In this document: piece by piece, positions 34,431-40,404 of the stretch
Layout of the letters: every line of letters begins with the position of its first letter
Position numbering within the stretch: the first letter of the stretch is position 1
DNA from: Tatlockia sp.
GTDB lineage: Bacteria; Pseudomonadota; Gammaproteobacteria; Legionellales; Legionellaceae
Length of the DNA: 40,404 nucleotides
NCBI GenBank assembly: GCA_013697955.1
Contig: JACCVV010000075.1
Span: forward strand, 1 to 40,404
Reading direction: 5' to 3'
The notes under the pieces: model-generated
Seen by the model: only the letters and a program-made list of their open reading frames with translations
What the model was told of the DNA's origin: nothing
Databases searched by the model: none
Position numbers and translations under genes: made by a program

Positions 34431-35345
34431 ATGACAATTAAACGCCTTTTTTTTATTTTTTTAGCCCTTTTTCTAATTCAAAAAACAGTTATTTCTGCCA
34501 ATTCTAATGATTTTGCAAAACTTATTAATATAGGAAATGGTAGAAAACTCTTCCTAAAATGCAGCGGCAATGGTTACCCAACTGTCTTGCTGGAATCAGG
34601 CTATCGCAATGATTCAGACGTTTGGACTGTATCAATCCAGGGAAAAAAACCAATTTTTCCAGCTATTGCCGCCTTCACTCGCGTCTGTGTTTATGATAGA
34701 CCAGGTACAATTGGATGGACCATTAAAGACCAAAGCCGCAGCGATATAGTTAGGATGCCACGCAGCGCTGAATCTGTTGTCGACGATTTACATGCCTTAT
34801 TAGAAAAAGCACAAGAACACGGACCTTACCTTCTTGTCGGACACTCACTAGGCGGAATTTTCGTTAGACTCTATGCTAGCGCCTATCCAAATGAAGTGGC
34901 AGGTCTGATTCTCGTTGATGCTTATCCAGAAAGTTTCAGGACCGAAATTGGAGAAAAAACTTGGAATGACTACCTAAGAATAACAATTCCCAATCCTCCG
35001 GGGATAACTGATCCCAATTTTGAAAACCTGGATTTTGATAAGGTTACTGATTACACCGAAGAAGTTTTCAAAAATAAACCCTTAAAGCCAATGCCTTTGA
35101 TAGTTCTATCACGAGGCCAAGCTGCTAAACTGCCCAAACAAGTGGAGTCTCTATTAACCTCAGATAAAATGGAAAAAGCCTGGCAAGCGGGGCAGAAAAA
35201 ATTAGTTTCATTAACACCCAGTTCCAAACAGATTATTGCAACCAAAAGTCAGCATTATATTCAATACTTTCAACCTGAATTAGTTATTGAGGCTATCCGT
35301 GCAATGGTTAATCAATTACGTGATATTGAGCAAAAAAAGAGATAA
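34431..35345 (+). CDS. Secreted alpha/beta-fold hydrolase
   Basis: 304 residues. A signal peptide (MTIKRLFFIFLALFLIQKTV) with cleavage near ISA-NS sends it to the periplasm, possibly out through type II secretion. The triad is S139 (GHSLGG), D163 (LILVDAYPES) and H275 (SQHYIQYF). The oxyanion region is LLESGYRNDSDVW. Esterase or lipase activity is likely, but the substrate is unknown. A short hairpin (ACTACA-TCT-TGTAGT, 35345-35359) lies at its stop. Confidence 0.82.
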   Translation: MTIKRLFFIFLALFLIQKTVISANSNDFAKLINIGNGRKLFLKCSGNGYPTVLLESGYRNDSDVWTVSIQGKKPIFPAIAAFTRVCVYDRPGTIGWTIKDQSRSDIVRMPRSAESVVDDLHALLEKAQEHGPYLLVGHSLGGIFVRLYASAYPNEVAGLILVDAYPESFRTEIGEKTWNDYLRITIPNPPGITDPNFENLDFDKVTDYTEEVFKNKPLKPMPLIVLSRGQAAKLPKQVESLLTSDKMEKAWQAGQKKLVSLTPSSKQIIATKSQHYIQYFQPELVIEAIRAMVNQLRDIEQKKR

Positions 35346-35397
35346 CTACATCTTGTAGTAGGTATTGAACTTTAGTCACAAATTACGAGTCAAAGAA

Positions 35398-36105
35398 ATG
35401 CCTAGATATACTTTTATAAACCGAACCACAAATAGCATTGAATTTATGCACTACATTGAAATTCCAACCGAATTAACCAAGGAAGAAAATCAAGTATTGC
35501 AAACAGTTTTCGCAACATTTCCTCATTGTAATACCTATTGGACAAATCAGTTCAACACAATGAAATTCACGCTTTATCCCAAAGAACTTCTAAAAATTGC
35601 AGCAAACGCATTCGATGGCTGCGATAACCCGGTGTTGAGTCTTGCAGCTGATCGCGGTGATTTAATCGCTATGAAAAAGTTAATTGAAATGGGAGCTGAT
35701 TTAAATAAATTAGATAAACACAACAAATTAGCACTGCATTGGGCTATTACCACTCAAAAAGCTATGCTCAATCGAACATCTTTGGAAGCAGTTAAAGGAG
35801 TTGATTTTTTACTAGGCAAGGGAGCTCGAATAGATATTGTATGCCATGAGGGTAAAACAGTTTTGGAATACGCAAAATGTCGCGGTTATGAAGCGGCTGC
35901 AACCATAATTGCCAAACATTCGATACGAGAATTGTTTTTAAGCTCCGCAATGGGATTTTTTAGTTTTCCTAAAGATATAATCCAAACATTCCAAAGCTAT
36001 TTAACCAAAAAAGACTCTATGGCTTTAATTCTTAGTTCTAAAAAAAGCTATGAGAATACCAAGGAAGAATTTTTCAAAGCAAACTCCAATGGCTTGGGTT
36101 TGTAA
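35398..36105 (+). CDS. Ankyrin-repeat protein with C-terminal F-box-like segment, candidate effector
   Basis: 235 residues from the ATG at 35398; a TTG at 35365 would add 11, and neither has a good ribosome-binding site. Ankyrin repeats cover about 75-175 (PVLSLAADRGDLIAMKKLIE, LALHWAITT, VDFLLGKGARIDI, TVLEYAKCRGYEAA). Residues about 188-227 (FSFPKDIIQTFQSYLTKKDS, then MALILSSKKSYENTKEEFFK) follow the F-box pattern of LPxxIxxxIxxYLxxxDxxxLxxxSK. F-box proteins dock on Skp1 of host SCF ubiquitin ligases; AnkB (LegAU13) of L. pneumophila combines F-box and ankyrin with the F-box at the N-terminus. Here the order is reversed. Confidence 0.65.
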   Translation: MPRYTFINRTTNSIEFMHYIEIPTELTKEENQVLQTVFATFPHCNTYWTNQFNTMKFTLYPKELLKIAANAFDGCDNPVLSLAADRGDLIAMKKLIEMGADLNKLDKHNKLALHWAITTQKAMLNRTSLEAVKGVDFLLGKGARIDIVCHEGKTVLEYAKCRGYEAAATIIAKHSIRELFLSSAMGFFSFPKDIIQTFQSYLTKKDSMALILSSKKSYENTKEEFFKANSNGLGL

Positions 36106-36183
36106 AAGTGTTCTTATATAAACTATGCGAGGTTCCGTAAATGATTCCGCTACTGTCTTCCCAAACCCACAAATTCTTTGAGT

Positions 36184-36645
36184 ATGCCTTGTGGGGATTT
36201 AGTTTTAACTATTTTAGAAAGTATATTCATAGATCCACTCCGATTTAGTTATGAAGTGATTGATCAATTCCTAGAGTCTCGTTCAAAAGAATATTTGTAT
36301 GTTCCTCGTAATGAAAATTTCGGAATTATGAAGATAAAGGATAAATTAGATGGGACTCTTACTTATGACGACAATTCCCTAATCTGTACGTCTCATAATT
36401 TTGCTTTAAAACTACTGACAACTGAAGAAAAGAAAAACTATATGGAAGACAAACGATTTTATGACTTAATGAAAGACCGGGAAGATTTTTTAAATACGGG
36501 CAATTTTTCCTTTAGAATGCCAGATAGGCAATTACACCAATTATCTTCGTTTTATTCTCAGCATTGTCAAATACCAAGGCTACTGCAATTTGGACTGTTT
36601 TGCCAAAATGCTGGAGGCGGCATGCAAGGCCTTTATATAAGTTAA
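36184..36645 (+). CDS. Unrecognised protein, probably frameshifted effector-like gene
   Basis: 153 residues from the ATG at 36184; the frame is open from 36145 with no good ribosome-binding site, and an out-of-frame ATG with a 35-codon frame lies at 36141, so the 5' end may also be damaged. No motif is recognised. The ending GGGMQGLYIS looks abrupt. Removing one TA from TATATA (36634-36639) would continue the protein with KLISKMLFDVSKPEEAENKK and a few more residues, stopping at 36711-36713. That tail has a Glu cluster and a hydrophobic end like many Dot/Icm signals. The gene is followed by 418 bp without any convincing coding sequence. Confidence 0.45.
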   Translation: MPCGDLVLTILESIFIDPLRFSYEVIDQFLESRSKEYLYVPRNENFGIMKIKDKLDGTLTYDDNSLICTSHNFALKLLTTEEKKNYMEDKRFYDLMKDREDFLNTGNFSFRMPDRQLHQLSSFYSQHCQIPRLLQFGLFCQNAGGGMQGLYIS

Positions 36646-36713
36646 TATCTAAAATGTTATTTGATGTAAGTAAACCTGAAGAAGCTGAGAATAAAAAGAC
36701 ATTAACCTTTTAA

Positions 36714-37131
36714 TTAGTGACTATGTTTACTGACCGAGTGGGGGCAATAATTATCTCTAAAGGGAGTTAGGAATTACCTATTTAGATAGGTTTTCTGCCA
36801 TGCAAAAATAATGCTCCATATAGATGATAAATCACTTTTAAAAAATATAGATTTAACAGTTAAAGCTTAAAAAAATGGCCCAATATAAAGTATTACCAAT
36901 AATTCCAATGCAAAACTAAAAATCTGCCTGACATGGGTTGGAATACTCTTTTGAAAATCAAGCTGGCAAATTACAGGTATCCTGACCCCGAGCGTAAATA
37001 AGTTATAAAACTTCTTAATTTTAGAGTCATTATTTTGATCCAATTATTTGTCAGCTTATAATTTGTTTCTAAATTAATATAAGGTTTCATTCTGCCCTAA
37101 ATAAGGTTAATTAGGGGGTTTAGGAGTTGCA
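36714..37131. other. Non-coding, AT-rich decayed stretch
   Basis: No gene is supported here. The only structure seen is a small hairpin ACCTAT-TTAG-ATAGGT followed by TTTCT (36776-36795), a possible weak terminator, and a 22-codon frame of no recognisable identity that begins MGWNTLLKIK and ends in YPDPERK (about 36938-37006). It reads like the remains of lost genes. Confidence 0.4.
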
Positions 37132-37188
37132 ATGGTTTTAACAGAAGAAATTTGTACCTACATATTGGAAAACCCATGTAATGTATAA
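37132..37188 (+). CDS. 18-residue small ORF before the P-loop kinase
   Basis: ATG at 37132 with AGGAG (37122-37126) 5 nt before it encodes MVLTEEICTYILENPCNV and stops at 37186-37188, 15 nt before the kinase ATG. Its ribosome-binding site is better than that of the kinase, so it could couple translation. It could equally be the first codons of a lost gene. Confidence 0.3.
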   Translation: MVLTEEICTYILENPCNV

Positions 37189-37203
37189 AGTAGAGTTAAA
37201 AGC

Positions 37204-37734
37204 ATGATTGTCTTAAGTGAGTTGGGAAAACGAATTTGTATCATTGGCTGTAGTTCTAGTGGTAAATCAACCCTGGCCAATGCATTATCCAAAACGTTAA
37301 ATATCCCCGCCTTTCATCTTGATCAGTACGCGCATATAGAAAATACAAACTGGCAAAGAAGTTCAGATGCAGTATTAATTGGGAAACATAATCAGATCAT
37401 TCACCAAGATGCTTGGATTATTGATGGAAATTATAGTGTATGCATGAACCAACGGTTGCAGCCAGCCACGTCTGTCATATGGCTTGACCCTAATGTGTTG
37501 AGCTCAGTCTTCCGTTTTATAACGCGTTCTATAAAAAATGATCCTAATAGACCCGGTCGATTAGCGGGAGTTCAAAATGACTTTGGCTTTTGGTTAATCA
37601 ACTATATGCTCTTCACCTATCCAAAAAACAGAATAAAGTATCAAAAACTACTCAATAATTATCCGGCTTTGCCGGTTTTACGTATCGAATCCATGAAGCT
37701 ATTGCAAAAATATTATAATTTTTGGGGTATTTAA
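37204..37734 (+). CDS. P-loop adenylate-kinase-like protein (FlaR/topology-modulation family)
   Basis: 176 residues. Walker A is GCSSSGKST (14-22). FHLDQYAH and WIIDGNY correspond to the substrate loop and second-strand motif of FlaR-type proteins, and VIWLDPN is a Walker B-like strand. The family is annotated as DNA topology modulation protein, but the motifs suggest a small nucleotide or nucleoside kinase; the substrate is unknown. The ribosome-binding site is weak. Confidence 0.75.
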   Translation: MIVLSELGKRICIIGCSSSGKSTLANALSKTLNIPAFHLDQYAHIENTNWQRSSDAVLIGKHNQIIHQDAWIIDGNYSVCMNQRLQPATSVIWLDPNVLSSVFRFITRSIKNDPNRPGRLAGVQNDFGFWLINYMLFTYPKNRIKYQKLLNNYPALPVLRIESMKLLQKYYNFWGI

Positions 37735-37865
37735 TATAATTTGAACCATATGTGCTGCTTCATGATTTTTTCTAGGCCACCTCTAATCTACAATAACAAT
37801 AGTTAATATTAATAGAACATTGAATAAACAGATGATTTCGGTCTTACATTTTTTGGACAATTTAA

Positions 37866-38480
37866 ATGATAGGAACGTTAATTGTAGCGATAATTGTATT
37901 CTGTATTAATTTTGTACTCATTCCTTGGGTATGGAATTTTATTTACAGGGTAATTGATGAAAAAAATAAATTGCTTAAAAAAGATATCATAAGGCATAAA
38001 TTCATTTCCAAGAGATCTGTAAAAGCAAACTTTGGTTTTTTGCTGATTCAGCTAATTACCATTTCAATAGTTACGCTCTATGTTGCTTTACCTATATCTC
38101 TTTTTGATGCACCTATTATAAATAATAAGCCTTTAATAAATTATCTAATATTAGCTTTATTTTTAGCAGGAGCTTTAAAATCTGTTTACCTCATATCTTT
38201 TCTATATAGCCGGCAATTGCAGCAAAATAGAACAAATATTTCATTAGTACAAAAAATGATAGTTTATTTTTTTGTCGGTTTAATTTATTTATTAATTACA
38301 AGTATTTGCTTACTGCTTCTTTTCCTTAGCACTGCGATAATTTTGGTTAATATTTCACCGGTTAGCCCATTTCAAATGCTTGGAACGATTTTTTTGAACG
38401 TCATAGTTACCAGGCTTACTCTGAATCTTCGGTTTATCCTTGGAATAACCAAATTTAGCAGGATTGGTTATAAAACATAA
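37866..38480 (+). CDS. Small integral membrane protein of unknown function
   Basis: 204 residues with about five hydrophobic segments (about 3-28, 55-75, 90-112, 130-162 and 168-190), separated by Lys/Arg-rich loops. No transport or enzyme motif is visible. It is not recognised. It sits between the kinase gene and the Ku remnant in the decaying end of the window. Confidence 0.55.
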   Translation: MIGTLIVAIIVFCINFVLIPWVWNFIYRVIDEKNKLLKKDIIRHKFISKRSVKANFGFLLIQLITISIVTLYVALPISLFDAPIINNKPLINYLILALFLAGALKSVYLISFLYSRQLQQNRTNISLVQKMIVYFFVGLIYLLITSICLLLLFLSTAIILVNISPVSPFQMLGTIFLNVIVTRLTLNLRFILGITKFSRIGYKT

Positions 38481-38493
38481 AGGGGGAGCACGC

Positions 38494-38758
38494 GTGATTT
38501 GGAAAGGGGACATCCCTTTGGATTAGTATCAATTCCTGTAGCCTTAGTTCCAGTTGAAGACACATTTCCATTTATTGGATTCCAAAAACCATGAGCGAGT
38601 TCGCTACTAACGTAATACGGAATTGGATTTACGCACCGACAACTTAAAAGCCTATAAGATGACGAATAAAGAAATAAAACCCGCTTTAACCCTAGTTAGA
38701 ATTGGAAGCGAAATGGAATCCTGATAAATACCAGGATGAATACACCAAAACCTTATAA
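38494..38758 (+). pseudogene. Remnant of a bacterial Ku gene (NHEJ)
   Basis: AGGGGGAG (38481-38488) precedes GTG 38494, which reads VIWKGDI. After a one-base loss the next frame continues FGLVSIPVALVPVEDT (from 38517). This is the conserved Ku N-terminus (IWKGxISFGLVxIPV). From 38620 a second block reads ELDLRTDNLKAYKMTNKEIK and ALTLV, and after one extra base (38698) ELEAKWNPDKYQDEYTKTL, ending at TAA 38756. These match the end of the Ku core (ELDLP, LVE, WNPDKYHDEY). A whole Ku is about 270 codons, so roughly 140 are missing between the blocks. Ku binds DNA ends and recruits LigD; no ligD is in the window. The gene is dead. Confidence 0.8.
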
Positions 38759-38923
38759 AAAGGGCTCGCTATAAAGAGATTAATTGTAAGGGATTATACT
38801 AATTCGAGTAATTGGCCTGTTAATTCTATTTGTGCTGGTTTATAAGAAGCCGCTTATTGTTGCCTTTCAGAGCAATTAATGTAACAATATTAACCAAATA
38901 GATTAAAATATATAATTAAATTC

Positions 38924-40303
38924 ATGATTATAGATACCCTGGTGAAAAAGAAACAACATCCTATCGCTGCAAAAATCCCTATGGTTCTATGGGAAATTGT
39001 ATTTAATTCAAGGACTAACGAAAACGCATTAAATTTTGCTGAAAATAAATTCATCGAAGTTGAAAGAACAAATTTGCCAGCAGACAATAACCAAGCACTT
39101 GCCTTATTGATGGTTTGTTTTCCAGACAAACAACTATCGGAATACTTAGTTCATTTTACCCAAAGTCCAAAAAATAAAATAATTTTTACTATCAGTGCAG
39201 CTATTGGCCGCTTGGATATACTTAAATTGCTTAAAAAAAACGCTCCAGATGAATGGATAGCGATGGTGAAAGCGAAGGGCTATTCTGCTTTTCGAGGTGC
39301 TACTTCAAATGGTCACCTTGACACCCTTAAATGGCTAAAAGAGCAAGCTCCTAATAAATGGGTAGCGATGGTAAAAGCGGATCAATATTCAGCGTTTTGG
39401 GAAGCATCACACAATGGTCACCTTGACACCCTTAAATACCTCAAAGAGCAAGCTCCTGATCAATGGGTAGCGATGATAAAAGCGAATGTTTATGCTGCTT
39501 TTCGGATGGCTTCTTATAAAGGCCACTTAGACACCCTTAAATGGCTCAAAAAACAAGCACCTAATGAATGGTTAGCGATGGTGAAAGCAGATGACTATTC
39601 TGCTTTTCAGATGGCTTCTGAAAACGGCCACCTGGACACCCTTAAATATCTCAAAAAGAAAGCTCCTAATGAATGGATAGCGATGGTGAGAGCGGGTCGA
39701 TATAAAGCGTTTCGGGATGCATCAATGAATGGCCACCTAGATACCCTTAAATGGTTCAAAGAACAAGCACCTGATGAATGGATGGCGATGGTGAAAGCAG
39801 ATAATTATTATGCTTTTTATATGGCTTCTTCAAATGGCCATCCAGACACCCTGAAGTGGTTCAAAAAGCAAGCCCCTAATGAATGGTTAGCGATGGTCAA
39901 AGCGAAGGATTATATAGCTTTTCGCTGGGCTTCTTCAAATGGCCACATAAATACCCTGAAGTGGTTCAAGAAACAAGCCCCTAATAAATGGTTAGCGATG
40001 GTGAAAGCTAATGACTATTTTCCTTTTCGCTTTGCTTCTTCAAATGGCCACTTAGACACTCTGAAGTGGTTTAAAGAGGAAGCCCCTAATGAATGGGTAG
40101 CGATGGTGAAAGCGGATAACTATCATGCGTTTAGAGTGGCTTCTTATATGGGCCGCCTAAACACACTGAAATGGCTTTTGCATCAGCCACAATGCTTTGC
40201 CTATGCAGAGGACCACGTTCAAGAATACAGTCATAGAGTTAACCCCTTTGTAGCAGACACCTTATTAACCCTTCACCAAGTGTCAACGGCAATTGAAAAG
40301 TGA
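38924..40303 (+). CDS. Protein of nine 35-residue ankyrin-like repeats, probably truncated by an insertion element
   Basis: 459 residues; no Shine-Dalgarno is seen before ATG 38924. Residues 1-93 form a unique head (IPMVLWEIVFN faintly recalls an F-box start, not enough to claim). From residue 94 nine full repeats and part of a tenth follow, consensus NGHLDTLKWLKEQAPNEW plus VAMVKADxYxAFRxAS, 35 residues each. NGHLDTLKWL is the core of ankyrin-like repeats common in amoeba-associated bacteria and viruses. The last seven residues (VSTAIEK) appear to be coded by the left end of an IS21-like element starting at about 40281, so the original C-terminus is lost. A host-directed effector is likely but unproven; a lost C-terminus would remove a Dot/Icm signal. 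Confidence 0.75.
   Translation: MIIDTLVKKKQHPIAAKIPMVLWEIVFNSRTNENALNFAENKFIEVERTNLPADNNQALALLMVCFPDKQLSEYLVHFTQSPKNKIIFTISAAIGRLDILKLLKKNAPDEWIAMVKAKGYSAFRGATSNGHLDTLKWLKEQAPNKWVAMVKADQYSAFWEASHNGHLDTLKYLKEQAPDQWVAMIKANVYAAFRMASYKGHLDTLKWLKKQAPNEWLAMVKADDYSAFQMASENGHLDTLKYLKKKAPNEWIAMVRAGRYKAFRDASMNGHLDTLKWFKEQAPDEWMAMVKADNYYAFYMASSNGHPDTLKWFKKQAPNEWLAMVKAKDYIAFRWASSNGHINTLKWFKKQAPNKWLAMVKANDYFPFRFASSNGHLDTLKWFKEEAPNEWVAMVKADNYHAFRVASYMGRLNTLKWLLHQPQCFAYAEDHVQEYSHRVNPFVADTLLTLHQVSTAIEK
39203..40147 (+). repeat. Nine tandem 105-bp repeats in the ankyrin-like gene
   Basis: Nine units of exactly 105 bp (35 codons) run in register from 39203. Stretches such as GGTCACCTTGACACCCTTAA recur nearly unchanged, as does CCTAATGAATGG. 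High DNA identity points to recent expansion by unequal recombination. The last three to four units share CTGAAGTGGTT instead of CTTAAATGG, marking a sub-family that expanded together. Confidence 0.9.
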
Positions 40304-40404
40304 TCCACTTTTAGTATGAAACTGCAGTCTAAAACTGATCCACCCCTTGTTGTTTAGTTTTGATAATACCCGCTTTGGTTTTATCTTTTAATCGATAACT
40401 GTCA
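40281..40404. mobile_element. End of an IS21-like insertion sequence (continues past the window)
   Basis: The sequence from about 40281 (TGTCAACGGCAATTGAAAAG) resembles the terminal repeat of IS21-family elements. Two copies of TGATCCAC (40301-40308 and 40336-40343, 35 bp apart) fit the multiple terminal repeats of that family. A transposase tail runs in from the right on the minus strand. The element's left boundary falls inside the ankyrin-like reading frame. Confidence 0.6.
40329..40404 (-). CDS. C-terminal end of a transposase (partial)
   Basis: Read on the minus strand, an open frame enters from the window edge: SYRLKDKTKAGIIKTKQQ followed by GVDQF and TAG at 40329-40331. A basic tail next to IS terminal repeats is what a transposase end looks like. 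IS21 elements normally have istB downstream of istA; here the stop is only about 45 bp from the IS end, so this would be the last gene of the element or a single-ORF variant. Family assignment is tentative. Confidence 0.5.
   Translation of the reverse strand, partial: DSYRLKDKTKAGIIKTKQQGVDQF

Noticed and set aside
36141..36248. 35-codon frame as a separate small gene
   Set aside because: It overlaps the 36184 frame, has unlikely composition and is better explained as a damaged 5' end.
38924..39020. F-box at the N-terminus of the repeat protein
   Set aside because: Only IPMVLWEIVFN recalls the pattern; the later Asp and Ser-Lys positions are absent.
39203..40147. Regularly spaced repeats as a CRISPR array
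   Set aside because: The period is 105 bp with no unique spacers, and the repeats encode an in-frame ankyrin-like protein.

Overview
The window looks like chromosomal DNA of a Legionella or close relative. The sequence is AT-rich. It carries a GspC/LspC-type type II secretion gene standing apart from other secretion genes, a bacterial kynurenine 3-monooxygenase, and several eukaryotic-like proteins (ankyrin, TPR and F-box type) of the kind that serve as Dot/Icm effectors. The genus is inferred from gene content only.

Bases 1-34400 are mostly core genes in short operons. A tRNA-Ser(GGA) is followed by a catalytically degenerate uridine-kinase-like protein, a small secreted Cys-rich protein and a GH3 hexosaminidase. 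Next comes a DAACS-family amino-acid symporter. A 27-codon reading frame ending Tyr-Cys-Cys-Cys-stop lies upstream of it, and a perfect 10-bp inverted repeat links the start of that frame to the symporter's ribosome-binding region; this looks like a cysteine-sensing leader. Then come dapD-dapE (lysine/peptidoglycan), a UDP-sugar epimerase, a transsulfuration enzyme with an acyltransferase, and a KfrA-like/PAS/LOV-like/GGDEF/EAL protein. A group of three redox genes follows: kmo, a heme-oxygenase-fold di-iron-type oxidase and an FAD-linked oxidase. A strong intrinsic terminator covers the start codon of the third. After that are lspC, a Sel1-repeat protein, an orphan possible effector, a Ca2+/Na+ exchanger, an MFS carrier, asmA-mutY, an HtrA-like protease, pyrE, a cold-shock gene with a structured leader, an SDR, hemF, a FlgJ-like glucosaminidase, an orphan malonyl-transferase, a large ankyrin/TPR protein, and a cold-shock gene coupled to a YbiT-like ABC-F ATPase.

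Bases 34400-40404 are an accessory, decaying region. It holds a secreted alpha/beta hydrolase, an ankyrin protein with a C-terminal F-box-like segment, an ORF whose tail seems lost by a TA-dinucleotide slip, a FlaR-like P-loop kinase and a membrane protein. It also holds a clear fossil of a bacterial Ku (NHEJ) gene and a protein of nine 35-residue ankyrin-like repeats, whose 3' end appears cut off by an IS21-like element running out of the window.

The best candidates for something undescribed are the CCC leader peptide/symporter unit at 2600-2804, the HDO/FAD-oxidase pair with nested RNA structures at 13520-14353, and the Cys-less LOV-like c-di-GMP protein.
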